A stretch of 64,000 bases of DNA from Adineta vaga (GCA_021613535.1 CP075492.1:20150001-20214000), one strand, 5' to 3'. Counted from the stretch's first letter, positions 9,181 to 20,175 are shown. The notes: generated from the sequence alone by a model not told the origin. Numbers and translations: made by a program.

Positions 9181-11695
9181 CGAGGGAGGTACCCGAAGTG
9201 TTTAATCGCTTTAGAGTCTATACTTTGGGCATATCGAGGTGACGTATAGATAACAACAACCCTAAAAGGATTTGGGCCCATGTCTCTTTTAGCCTGAGAT
9301 ATTCAAGTTTCAAGTTTCAAGTTTCATACGAAAAGGAATTTTAATCCTATACTATGTATATTGTAAAACAAAAATAAGCTGTAAGTAGGAAATTCTATGA
9401 TGAACTGGTTGCATCGCTAGAAATTAACTATAAAATTCAGAGTTTTTTTTTCATTTCTGTTGATCAGAGAAGCTTTTTGTATCGTATTACTCACTATTAC
9501 GAACACGATAACTCATAAAGGATATACAGCAGATGCATATCATACGCATTCTTTCACGTTGTCTTGAAAATGATAATAATCAAAAGTTCGATATAAAGAA
9601 CATGTGCTACCGTGTGATATTTGTTAATCGAAAGAAGTATTTTTATCAAACTGTTCGTTCGTTGCATTTTTACATAACTAAAACTATGAGTGATGCTAGA
9701 AAAATAGCGAAACTCTTGATGAACCGAATTACTGAGCGTGAAGAACCGGATCGTCGAAGCTTACGAGCAAATCCATTCGAAGAGAAAATCGTGCGTTCCC
9801 TATTAGAAATAATTGACAGCGTTAACGATGCATATCGTTTGAAGTTGAATCAGAAACAACACTCGATTTCGATGACGACGACGCATTTAGTGATTCCGAA
9901 GATGAAAATATGGACCGAGATTTCGATGAAACTGAAAATACTGAGAGTTCGCCCAACCAAATGAACTTTACCTTGGAATATATGAAAAAGGTCATTGATT
10001 ACTATAATGCTTGCGACTCAAATGGAAGAAAGAAACATACATGGAAATCAGCAAAGCATCAATTTAAGGCTGTTCCTTGCCAGCAGTGTATTTCTCGTTT
10101 TCGTCATTACATTGAACAACATGGTACAAGACGAGAGAAAATACAAACTATAGATAATTTTGTATACGACAAATTCGAAGAAGATCGCGAAAATGTTTTC
10201 TCTGTTCACGACCACGATTTGAAACGGTGAGCCCTTCAAAAAGCTGCTAAAGATTCGGTTCTAGATTTTAAAGCATCGAAACACTGGCTAGAGTCTTTTA
10301 AACATCGTCATAATATTTGTTCGAGAAAATCTACGAAAATAATGACCCGTCATCAAATAACTGATTCTGATACTATAGACGCGTCTGCCGATTCCTTTGT
10401 AGCAAAAGTGAAACAAGAAATGAGTCATTACACACCTGAAGAAATTCTTAATACTGATCAGGCTGGCATCGAGCTAGAGATACACTCGACAAGAACTCTG
10501 TCGCATAAAGGTGAAGATGTTACTATAGCACGCGTAAAATCAAAGAATGCGACAACACATTCTTACACCATTCAACCAATAATAACTCTTGCCGGTCAAC
10601 TTCTCGGTCCTGTCTTTATTTGCTTAAGGGAACCAAAGGCAAAGGTGAGCGATAGTGAGTTAACTTTAATCTTTTCTTCTATAATATGCGAACGTTTTTT
10701 TTACTAGATATCAAAAAGAAACTATTTGATGCCCCAAACGTGGTTGTAACGTGTAGTTCTTCAGGAAAACTCACTGGCTCTTTGATAGAATATTGGCGAG
10801 ATCACGTTCTTCGCCCATTTGCTTCATCAAATTCTCTTCTAATCTCGGACTACTGGCCGGGTCAATGAGACTCAAAGATATACTCCGCTGTTCAAGGATG
10901 TAAGAGATTAGAGATACCAGCTCATACTACGTCAGGCATTCAACCACTTGATGTCTATTTTAACAGACAATGGAAGGTATTCACTCGACGTATATTCGAT
11001 CACGTTCAACTTGATGACATCGCCATCAACTTGTCTGAACGAAACAATATAGTACAATTGAATTCTGTTATTCATAATCAGGTGTCGTCGTCTCAATTTG
11101 TACCTATGATCAAGTATGCATGGTTTGCATCATGGTATGCTGATCAGGATCCAGGAAGTTTTAAGTCTGTCAATGAAGTTTGCTTCAACATTGCTGCTGA
11201 TGTTTGTCAACATTCGAGCTGTCACTCGTTATGCTTTATTCAATGCAGCCATTGTCAAAAACTACTCTGCTTCGAACATTTCTTTGAAGCTTACCACTAT
11301 CATAAATAGATATCGGCCTTTTCTAGTGTGATACCACAGATTTCTTAGAAATGACTTTTATTAAAATAGACGGTTCATCGACTACGAGGCTTCCAAGAAA
11401 ATAATTCTGATTAACAGAAATGAAAAAAAAACTCTGAATTTTATAGTTAATTTCTAGCGATGCAACCAGTTCATCATAGAATTTCCTACTTACAGCTTAT
11501 TTTTGTTTTACAATATACATAGTATAGGATTAAAATTCCTTTTATCGTATGAAACTTGAAACTTGAAACTTGAATATCTCAGGCTAAAAGAGACATGGGC
11601 CCAAATCCTTTTAGGGTTGTTGTTATCTATACGTCACCTCGATATGCCCAAAGTATAGACTCTAAAGCGATTAAACACTTCGGGTACCTCCCTCG
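9181..11695 (+). mobile_element. TIR DNA transposon 'T', copy 2 (complete but degenerate)
   Basis: It is bounded by inverted repeats of about 290 bp (9181-9470 and 11405-11695) that begin CGAGGGAGGTACCC, and encloses one broken transposase gene. Flanks are ...GACTGA on the left and TAAGTTT on the right; no target duplication is evident. Three copies occur in the window, each abutting a palindrome edge. By its transposase it is placed near the pogo/Tigger part of the Tc1/mariner superfamily; assignment tentative. Confidence 0.8.
9686..11309 (+). pseudogene. Transposase of T (DDE_1-type, pogo/Tigger-like), copy 2
   Basis: The start is taken at MSDARKIAKLL. Order: an acidic N-terminal region; a helix-turn-helix-like segment (WLESFKHRHNICSRK, about 10290-10330); a catalytic domain with NTDQAG (first Asp), ISDYWPGQ (second) and TSGIQPLDVYF (third); and a C-terminal Cys/His cluster (CQHSSCHSLCFIQCSHCQK). 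An intron with donor GTGAGC near 10650 and acceptor TTTACTAG near 10708 is likely. Lesions: frameshift near 9840, TGA at 10228, one base apparently lost in an A run just after the acceptor, and TGA at 10866. The catalytic motifs survive but the reading frame does not. Confidence 0.75.
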
Positions 11696-12935
11696 TAAGT
11701 TTAATTTTGCCTATGACATATATGTATATGACCAAGCTGAGAATGGAAAGAACCATATATCATGACGGGTTGAATGGTTTATTTTCCAAACACGCCATAC
11801 GCTTCTTTTATTCGCTAGTAGAATAAAGGAAAGAAATAACCAACATAAGTGAGTTACGCTATAACAATAAGTTATCTGGAAAAAGAGAGTGGTGATATTG
11901 GCCTTGTTCGAATCACAATAGGTAATTTCCTTTTTGGAGATAGATTCTTCCCATTCGTTAACATAACATTAGTCATGAGCAAGGCCATCAGGTGATTAAT
12001 TCAAAGAGAGAGACTAGGACTATTTACTGTGGTTCTTTCCCTTTCGTTTCGACATGTCTTTCATATATATATATATATATATATATACTGACAAACAGCG
12101 TATTGTTATTATTTGGTATTACTGTAATCTAGTGTGGATAAGGTAAGGTTGTAAAAACAACTAGCGGTCATCCTTTAGATTCGCTGACCCTTTTCTGAAA
12201 GAATTATAATAAGACTGAGGATATTTCGATAGTTCGATTAACAAAGAACTCAAAGAGCATCTTGCGACACTCTTCAGTCAAAATAAGACTTATACGAGAG
12301 AATTTACTAGTTTCGTTGTGGCGAGCGAGAAAACTTCTGTAGTGCCCGATGTATCAATGTCATTTGGAATAGATGTAGCTTCGAAATTCTCGTTGAAATC
12401 AACGGAATTGGCGAGATAAAGACGATGTATAAGAAATAGAATAGAATATTGTTTGATCCTCAGAACATGAAGCAGTAGTGGCGATGGTAGGATGCAGAGA
12501 TTCGGGTATCAGTAGTGAAAAGGCGATGACCACATTTGGACCCATTTGTTGTTCATCAATGCGCGGTTTTTTATGAGAAGAGACGAAATAACACTCAATA
12601 ATGTGACGTTTCTCGGAATTTGTCTTTCAATTTCAAGCTAGTTTTTCATCAAGAAAAAGGCAAACATAGTAACTTCAATTGTAGTAGACTGTTTAAGCAG
12701 CCAACAAAAAAACCTAATAAAACTGTTTTAGTTGAAACTGCCCTTACTCGACACAGTTCTTCCGTATAAGAATCAACGATTGCTTCAAAACTCTTTACAA
12801 GAGTTTAAAAGAGCTAAAAAAATTCCGGAGAAAGGGGGCTCAGCCCCTCTTCGCCCCCCCTCCCCCTCTCCCATTGGCGCCACCGCTACTTAGCTGCATT
12901 ATTCACATTTCAGATCTTCATCGTTTCATCTAAAA
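11696..12935. other. Non-coding upstream region of the phosphatase gene
   Basis: No gene seen. It contains an (AT)n tract (12064-12087), the empty TTAA site (12693-12696) that is filled by a piggyBac in the other arm, and a short GC-rich block (12836-12890) with a GGGGCTCAGCCCC hairpin and CCATTGG (CCAAT box) just before the start codon, consistent with a promoter. Confidence 0.5.
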
Positions 12936-13959
12936 ATGTCACCGGGATCCCACCGTAATATGGACAAAATCGATGAGATAATCTATCTGGGCAATCTCGA
13001 CGCACTGGTTCACCTGCCCAGATCCTTCACTCATGTTATCAGTGTCCTTAGTGACAAATCGAGTTTGCCAAACGATCGTATTGTACAAGAGCATTTATTC
13101 ATCGAAGCCGAAGATCACCCTGAAGAAGATCTGATGTCACAGTTTGGAATATGCTATGATTTCCTTACCAATGCAATGAGTCAGTATTCCAAGCCAAAAA
13201 TATTCGTCCACTGTCGTGCTGGCATCAGTCGAAGTCCAACGATTGTCATGATGTTTTTAATTAGAAAAAATCGATGGAGTTTTAGCGCAGCTTACGAATA
13301 TTTAAAGAGAAAACGACCGGTGGTTTCTATCAATTCAGGTAAGAATAGTCTAGAGGGAACATTCCAGTCAAAGAAGTCATTTTACTTTGAGCATCATAAG
13401 TTCGAAAAGTAGAAAGGTTATGGAGAATCGAATAGACTAAGCAGAATCATTTGCATGATTTAATGCGCAAAAGCTAAGCGAAATGTTTCTTTCGACTGTC
13501 TGCGTTTTTGGCTTTTATCATTCATAAGAGACAAACATCATTTTCTCATCAACATGCCATTATTGTTCTCAAAGCTAATGTCAAGATTGATGCATTTTTC
13601 GGCTAAAAATAAGCAAAGCGCATCAACCTTTGTTCATGGTCTTTGTTGTGACCAGTAAGATTTTTTCTACGATGAAAAAAACTAAACAGAGGATGAAATA
13701 TCCTCAAAAGAGGCTCATGACGCTTAAATCAGCGTATGAATGTGGTGTATGCTCTGATAAATCTTTTTCTCGCTTATACCTCCGCGAGAATTTAATGCTC
13801 GTTATAAGCAAATATATTCCTGTATTCGTTCTTAAACTCTTTTCCATAGATCAACAGTGTTAGGATTTATCCCTTAGTTTATCTTATGTTATCAATGAAA
13901 GAAAGAAAAGACGAAAAAAAGAACGAGAAGAAGAATCTCTCGTAAGTAAAAGTGACAGG

Positions 13960-14008
<49 letters not shown>

Positions 14009-15107
14009 ACAAAGAGATGGACGAGAAGATATCTTATGATATCATTTTAACAAACGAGTAGTGCCTGGAAAAGATGTATAGGCGATAACAAGAATGAAAG
14101 TGATTTGAAAGACATGTGAGTCATGGACCCGTCACAAACAGAATCAATCTTTATTCAAGGGTTCATGACACTTGATACTAAACCGGGTATTTGTAGATTG
14201 ATGTTATGTAAGTATGAAAAAAGATCCTAAGAACGAAGAAAATAATACAATGATACATCCGTTGGTAACCAGGGACAAACACTCGTATAGTTATAAACGG
14301 AAAAAGGATTTATCAGTGGGTACATCACATTGATAAGCTGATTTAAGTGCCATAAACCTGTTTTACAAGTATATCATTGTCTGCTTTTTTGCAGTGAACT
14401 TCGATATGTTAGTAATAACCTAATCATTTTGATTGGTCAATGTTTCACTATATAGTACGTGATGAAATCCCTAAATCATAATGAGTTAGGGAAACAGATC
14501 ACAGACTCTTGTTTCAAAAAAAGACAAAAGCAGAGTATCATGATTTTCCAAGTCAGTCGTGAGCAGTTTAGTTGAGTGAATATATATCTAAATGAAAGAA
14601 ATTTGCACATCTACATACGCAATAAGTATTACATCTGTCAAGGGCTAATTCCCAAATAAATCACATCTGAAATCACTTTTAATGGTAGAGAAATGACTAT
14701 TAAGAAAAAAGAATTTTTTCTCAAGTTTTTTTGCAAACACCTGTATAAATTTTCGGTTTTGTTCTGATATATCATATTTTGAACAATAAGATGTCAACCA
14801 TAATCGAAATGCTCTAACGAACCTACTCTTTTTGTTTTATATAGGTTTCAAAGAGCAACTGAAGAAATTTGCTACCATGATGAAAAGACTGGAGCCGGGA
14901 TACTATTTTGAAGGTCCAGGTTTTGAAAAAATCTTGGGAAGAAGAGGAGACAGAAAATTGATTCCGTACGAACGAAAATTAAGAAGATCATCGTCATATG
15001 AGTCCAGTTTATACAAGTCGGACTCGGACGAAGAAGATGTTCTTATTGCGTTCGGTTACCTACAAATACAACCGATTTCATTACAAACGGTGGTTGCATA
15101 CTGTTAG
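12936..15107 (+). CDS. Dual-specificity protein phosphatase, left copy (2 exons)
   Basis: Exon 1 is 12936-13338, intron 13339-14844 (donor GTAAGA, acceptor TATATAG), and exon 2 is 14845-15107. The reading frame joins cleanly to give 221 aa. Exon 1 holds a compact DSP domain: IIYLGNLDAL near the N-terminus, the general-acid region EAEDHPEED (Asp60 or Asp65) and the P-loop HCRAGISRS with catalytic Cys93 and Arg99. KRPVVSIN closes the domain. Atypical DSPs dephosphorylate Ser/Thr and Tyr on protein substrates in the cytoplasm or nucleus; the substrate here is unknown. Exon 2 gives a basic segment (LGRRGDRKLIPYERKLRR) and an acidic patch (SDSDEED). The second Met (residue 9) is an alternative start. 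It differs from the right-arm copy at K192 and S213. All key residues are intact. Confidence 0.88.
13710..14372. repeat. Foldback/MITE-like repeat with a GATATC-dyad cassette in the phosphatase intron
   Basis: Segments at about 13710-13791 and 14282-14372 are imperfect inverted repeats sharing CTTAAATCAGC and TGATAAATC. Between them, on the minus strand, lie TGATATCA (14037-14044), GATATC 10 bp away, CTCGTC, a CT run and (AT)n, in the order of the peptide A promoter, and then AGGGATAAATCC. No peptide ORF follows. It is probably a diverged relative of the palindrome promoter cassette. Confidence 0.45.
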
Positions 15108-16849
15108 GAAGTGATTGACTATGTTAGCGTCAACGGTTGTTACTTTATGACGCTATCTTGTACACATACTTGTATATGTGTTTTCTTTTCTTTCCTCTTC
15201 TATACTTCATTTTAGTCAATACATACACGTTTTCTTTCTTTCTTTTGGATTGTAGCTCTCTCTTGATCATCATGTTTTCATGATGATCTTCTTTGTTATG
15301 TCTTCTCTTTCGTTTTCATCTCTTTCCATCGTGTTATTATTTTTCATTTTTACTTTATTTTCTCTCTCTACGTCTCGTTATACATATAGAGATGTTTTTC
15401 TATTTTCATCTCGGTTATTGTTATTATTTTTTTCTGTCTTTGTTTATCCCCAAATAAACGTGGTCATCAGCATCACTTATCTTCTATTCTTTATTACTGT
15501 GTCTGGTAGGATTATTACTTTATATTTTTGGTGAGATTTCTCGATCATTGTAGTTCTGGCCTTTCGTAGATATCGGAGGTTAGAGTTTTAGTCACATTCC
15601 CATCTCGAGTACCTCACAATTGGTGGAGAAGTTGGACAACTTTCGCCTCGTTCGTCATAGTGCATATATATATATATGTAATCAACTTTACCTAAAATCG
15701 TTGAATTACTGACATAATCTCGAAAAGAAAAATCTCGAAAATATAATGTCGAAAAATAATTCTCATTACGAATGGAACATATGATGGGGAATATGATTTT
15801 GCAGCAAAATCATTTACTTTTAAAGTAAATGAATTTGCAAACAATTAATATTAAGTGACATTATAACTGTAGTGGTCTATGATGTCTATGGAGTCTTTGG
15901 GATCTTTGGAGTCTATGGGGTCTACGGGGTCTTGTGCTCTCAAAGAGATAAGATTTTTCGTGATTCTGTGCGAAGTAGGGGTGTTACTTTATTTTTATTT
16001 TTCTTTAAATAAAGTATAAAGTAACGACAAATCTTTATCTTTATTTTATAAAGAATAAAGATTTTTCTTTATTTTTTATCTTTATTTTTAAAGTAATGAT
16101 TATCTTTATTCTTTAAAAAATAAAGATAAAGAAAATCTTTATATTTATAAAATAAAGATAAAGATAAAACTTTATTTGCAAAATAAAGTTAAAATAAAGA
16201 ATAAAGTTATTTTTTCTTAATTTAGGAAAAATAATTTAATATCTAATATCATCATAATTTTGATAGATTTGTTAAATTCAAGTATCTTATAAAGGAAAGG
16301 AGCTAATACCTTCTCTAATATAAAATTATTATAACGCTTATTGAAAGAGAATTGATATCATCAATATACTCAGTTTGTGATATGTGATATAGATGATCAT
16401 TTTTTTCATCAGAAATACTATCTTCTTTAGTAAAGTTTCAATATATAATCGCTGTTAAGATAAAGTTCGTTATCTAATTTACTAGAAGTATGGATAAAAT
16501 TTTTATATCTATTGTACATCGATGACGTATATGCTATTTTTATATTTAATCAATTTATCTCTATTTACGATTATGCCGTTGTCATATTCGATACATGTGT
16601 ATATATGTAGATAATTCATTACATTATTATAATATAATCAGCTGCATTCTTTATGTTTCATATTACACAATGAGCAATGCTTGCAATGTGTTGTTTAACT
16701 GATATATTTAAACTCGTAGTTCATTCATAAATCAAACTAATGAGATAGATCAGTCTATTATAGGGTATCAAGTGCATTTTCAGTACATAACAGAACAAGG
16801 CACACTCTTGGCGAGAGAGAGAGGAAAGTAAAAATTTTGTTCGTACATC
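15108..16849. other. Non-coding: phosphatase 3' flank, arm end and low-complexity DNA
   Basis: CT-rich DNA follows the stop codon. An (AT)n tract lies at 15662-15676, and a TCGAAA-rich stretch at 15719-15770 marks the inner edge of the outer arm. From about 15980 to 16215 the sequence is a simple AAAGATAAAG/CTTTATCTTT array with many self-complementary stretches. The rest is AT-rich with nothing recognisable. Confidence 0.6.
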
Positions 16850-16853
16850 TTAA

Positions 16854-18627
16854 CACATTCACTACGATGGGACCCACCGGTGGGTCCCACGTTTTATTAA
16901 CAATGAACTCAATAGGAAAATGCTTCTTTTCATATTTTTTTCATAGTTAAAGACCACATATCATGTGTCATTAGTTCTGCCTTCGATACTATTTAATCAT
17001 TTATTGAATAGTGCGATGCTTTTCATTAAAACAATCAAGACACAAAAGGTTTTTACTTTCTTTGCAGCCGCATGACCGGCTTCTCTTGATTGTTGTTGTC
17101 GGCTGGTTTTCTCATAGCAGTCAGCACAGCGTCTTCGGACATCGCGAGCAGATCCTTCTTTTTCTTCGAACATGTGATCAGCGAGTTTGCGCTTCGATTG
17201 ACTTTCTGAGACACGTGTAATATGCTGATAGTTGATCAGATAAATCAGTCCCTTGTCTTCCTTCGTTGTAATCTAATACAACTTGAGGCTTCATAATGCG
17301 CTCATTTTGAAAATTTGTTTTTCCACTGTCTACTACACTTGCTGAATGTGACCGTCTTGCAGATATTATCAAGACATCGTTTTTGTCTTTCCACCTGATT
17401 AATTGAATTCCATCTTTATTCTGAAGTCCATCAATCTCTCCACGACTAATGTTTTCTTCAAGAACTTTATTTCCTGATCCAACACGATTACTTCGTAGTG
17501 TACCAATGAGATAAGTATCATGTTCCAACAAATATTTTGCAAGAGAAATAGTGGTATAGAAATTATCAGCTACGACGGTTCGATAACATCCATCAAGACC
17601 ATCTAGTAGTTTCATTACTACTGTTTGAGCATGTCCGACACCTGCCGTTGAATCTTGCTCACTAGTATAGATTACATAATTCCAAGTGTATCCGTTGGTA
17701 GCCGATAATTTGTACATCTTTATACCATACTTGTGCGCTTTACCAGGTATATATTGCCTGAATAAAAGTCTGTCTCGCCATGGTATCATTGTTTCGTCAA
17801 TACTAATGACTGAGCCAGGCATATATACTGATGAAAATCTCTCTTTCAGTAGATCCGAGAGTGGTTTCAACTTGATCAGCCTGTCCTCATTTGAGTTCTC
17901 CTTATTGTTGTTCGAAAAATGCCAAAAGTTGAGGAGTAGTTCGAATCTCTCTCTCTCTCTCGACATAGTCTTTCGAATAATCTCTAATCCGTACAACTGA
18001 CTACTGCTCCAGTAGTGATTCAGCTGCGGCATTGGCACTAAACCCATCTCAATAATAATCTCAAAGTACTTGAATATTTCTTCACGAGTGGTTGGTATCC
18101 ATTGACGATATTTGGACCGTCTGCTAATCTGATGGGCTCGTAAGTATTGTTCTGCATATCGATTAGTCTCACGAACCATAAGATCGATAATTTCGTCCGT
18201 GATGAAATGTCGATAACAATCGAGAGGGTTGACCATATGATCTTCCGAAGCAGAAGTTACTTCTTCGACGGAGCTTTCAATATCAACGTGCATTCTATCC
18301 AGATCATCATTCAACAAACTTAGGTCACTAAGTGAACCAGCACTCTTGTCTGTATCGGTTTCTTCGAACGACATGTAAATAACTCGAAAAGTTCGGCTGC
18401 TTTTATAGGCAAAATCACAGATACAAAATAAGTAGGAAAAAACCAAAATTTTCGCTCTGAGTCAAAGCCTCTGACTCATGGCATGTGGTTATACGAAGAG
18501 GAGAATGATGAATAACCCATAGAGGATAGTGAAAAGGTCACTTCGTGCATTTATTAGAAGTTACCAACTGACAGGTATAGATATTTTGAACACTTTCTTT
18601 CGAGAAAAACGAATCGTGGTGAATGTG
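16854..18627 (-). mobile_element. piggyBac-like element pB1
   Basis: It is flanked by TTAA on both sides (16850-16853 and 18628-18631). Ends match as inverted repeats CACATTCACTACGAT and CACATTCACCACGAT (one mismatch). A perfect palindrome, GGGACCCACCGGTGGGTCCC (16869-16888), lies just inside the left end. Length 1774 bp, with one transposase gene on the minus strand that has suffered an internal deletion. Confidence 0.9.
17178..18374 (-). CDS. piggyBac transposase pB1, C-terminally truncated
   Basis: The start is taken at MSFEETDTDK, matching the MSSEETNTEN start of pB2; the open frame extends further upstream without support. An acidic N-terminus is followed by the DDE domain with SIDETMIPW (first Asp), VVADNFYT (second) and GTDLSDQLSAYY (third). 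All three catalytic Asp are kept, with no internal stop. After YYTCLRKSI the sequence jumps by deletion of about 300 bp into KRKLADHMFEEKE in another frame, so the protein ends EAQTR. The Cys-rich end (RRRCADCYEK...) persists at about 17030-17175 but is unreadable in frame. Such a protein keeps the catalytic core but lacks the C-terminal Cys-rich domain that, in known piggyBac transposases, binds the ends. Confidence 0.82.
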   Translation of the reverse strand: MSFEETDTDKSAGSLSDLSLLNDDLDRMHVDIESSVEEVTSASEDHMVNPLDCYRHFITDEIIDLMVRETNRYAEQYLRAHQISRRSKYRQWIPTTREEIFKYFEIIIEMGLVPMPQLNHYWSSSQLYGLEIIRKTMSRERERFELLLNFWHFSNNNKENSNEDRLIKLKPLSDLLKERFSSVYMPGSVISIDETMIPWRDRLLFRQYIPGKAHKYGIKMYKLSATNGYTWNYVIYTSEQDSTAGVGHAQTVVMKLLDGLDGCYRTVVADNFYTTISLAKYLLEHDTYLIGTLRSNRVGSGNKVLEENISRGEIDGLQNKDGIQLIRWKDKNDVLIISARRSHSASVVDSGKTNFQNERIMKPQVVLDYNEGRQGTDLSDQLSAYYTCLRKSIEAQTR

Positions 18628-18631
18628 TTAA

Positions 18632-18948
18632 TAAAACATCCTATTCGTAGATGAATACAATCATAACTTGTATTTTCTGATTAATTACTTAATAATGAAA
18701 CCTATCGCTTTCTAATGTTGTCACAAATATCTAGTGAAGAATGGTGTACGTTAACAAATACGAGGTGAGGCATGTTTACCATATAATCATAAGGATGTCC
18801 TTAGTAATCCTCATTTTTACCAATATCTGTGTCTCGAATAGTTACAGATCAATAGCATTCGACAAATGGTATAAGTGATAGAAAAATCACGTTTTCTGAT
18901 AGATAGTTGAACCTACATGAATGAATGAGTATTGGGGTATCCTAACAG
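18632..18948. other. Intergenic AT-rich DNA
   Basis: No gene or repeat recognised. Confidence 0.5.
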
Positions 18949-19599
18949 TTGGTCACGCCCAAATACAATTCATCAAAACAAGAGTTATCTTTTCCATTAC
19001 ATCACAAACACAAACGTAAAGATGAAAATTATTTGTCCACATCGTTTTCTCAATTAGATGAAATTGATACATTAGATATCGAACAAACAATATTAGATGC
19101 ATTTGATGAATCAATAAGGCTCGTGAAACAATCAAGAATGTTAGATTTATTAAGCAAATTTAATCTTGATAATACTAATAGTTTAAGTCAATATATTTTT
19201 GATACATTAAAGAAAAATTCTAAAATGATTAATTATTCTTCGCCGATAGAAGTTGATATTAATGAAGAATTTGGATTAGATGAAGAAAATGAAGATGATG
19301 ATAATAAAAATCTTACTGAAGATGAAGTTGCTGATGAAAGTCAGATTGGGTCTGATAATGATTCTCTCAGTGAAGATGAGTAGGATTCGTTAAATTCAAC
19401 GAAATCAGAATTCGATGGTGTACGAATACTTGATGCTTGCAATGCAGCATCGAGACAATCTTATTTCAAAGTTAAAATCAATGGAAACATCAAATATCTA
19501 CACAAACAAACCGCGTGCTGGTTCATATCTAATAATTCGTCAAAGTTATCCAGTGATCGTTTGTCTCGTGTTAAACAACAAATGACCGAGAATAATTAA
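18949..19599 (+). pseudogene. Broken gene fragment, acidic region plus conserved C-terminal block
   Basis: There is no ATG. The reading opens after an AG (18948), so this looks like a 3' exon. It reads a Lys-rich start, QLDEIDTLDIEQTILDAF and a strongly acidic stretch ending SLSEDE, then TAG (19381-19383). It continues in the same frame through GVRILDACNAASRQSYFKV, KYLHKQTACWFISN and KLSSDRLSRVKQQ to a natural stop. I recall similar YLHKQTACW...LSSDRL.RV C-termini in many bdelloid proteins of unknown function (memory, not searched). A single nonsense codon separates two otherwise healthy segments, so it is either a young pseudogene or a stop-codon variant or sequencing error. Confidence 0.55.
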
Positions 19600-20175
19600 C
19601 AAACATAATACATACCTATTTTTGTGTTTAACTAATCATTTATTAACCGTGTCGTTGAACAATAAGCCCGTCTCTATCTTACAACTTCATTATTTCTATG
19701 ATTTCTTACACTATTCTTTTGATCTCTTTTTAGATTAACAACACTTTAACGCAAATACAAAGGTTTTAATGTATTTCGGTATACTTTGTCGTATTTTAAG
19801 GTGCCAGGCGTACTTTGAGGTACTTTCAACTACTTTCAGGTACTGTGAACTACTTTTACACTTTTGGGCTTAAAGTCCGCTGTTTCCCCCTTGCATCTAT
19901 GCCATAGTCGTTGACAGTCATGAATCATCGCTAACAAGGGTGACACTTAGAATGTCACTTGCTCTCCTCTGCACTCTCTCCTGAGAGCTAGACATATATA
20001 TATTTCGATCAAAGGGAAAAAACCAACATACTAAGAACTATAGGAGAAGTCCCAGCTATACATATGTCAAACGTCATATACATAGAAGGGAAAGAACGAA
20101 AGAAGAGAATATGGAAATGTCCATAGAACGATAAATAACCTGTATCCTAACAGTGACTCATAGTTCATTTTCGAG
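19600..20175. repeat. Non-coding, with a diverged copy of a palindrome segment (19975-20170)
   Basis: About 19975-20170 follows the order of 7070-7265: CTCTCCTGAGA, TATATATATTT, GAAGGGAAAGAA, ATGGAAATGTCCAT, ATCCTAACA. It is therefore an older dispersed relative. Before it (19780-19870) lies a short degenerate GGTACTTTCAACTACTTT repeat. Confidence 0.5.

Larger units (their letters stand above)
1120..15785 (+). repeat. Outer inverted repeat, left arm
   Basis: Read forward, this arm (P1, T copy 2, phosphatase gene and flanks) matches the reverse complement of 39955-56672. Coordinate sums are about 57815 for 1120-12.7 kb and 55752 for 12.7-15.8 kb. The change of about 2.06 kb is the piggyBac insertion present only in the right arm. 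Homology ends near 15785 inside a TCGAAA-rich stretch. Differences are sparse: microsatellite lengths, single bases, and two amino-acid changes in the phosphatase. Confidence 0.88.

Noticed and set aside
13339-13412. Unspliced 158-aa phosphatase ending SFYFEHHKFEK
   Set aside because: A consensus donor at 13339 and acceptor at 14844 join to a second exon in frame; the read-through tail is intronic.
17011-17220. 69-aa plus-strand ORF
   Set aside because: Antisense to the displaced Cys-rich end of the pB1 transposase.
18375-18446. N-terminal extension of the pB1 transposase
   Set aside because: Open by chance; pB2 begins with the homologous MSSEETN, supporting the Met at 18374.
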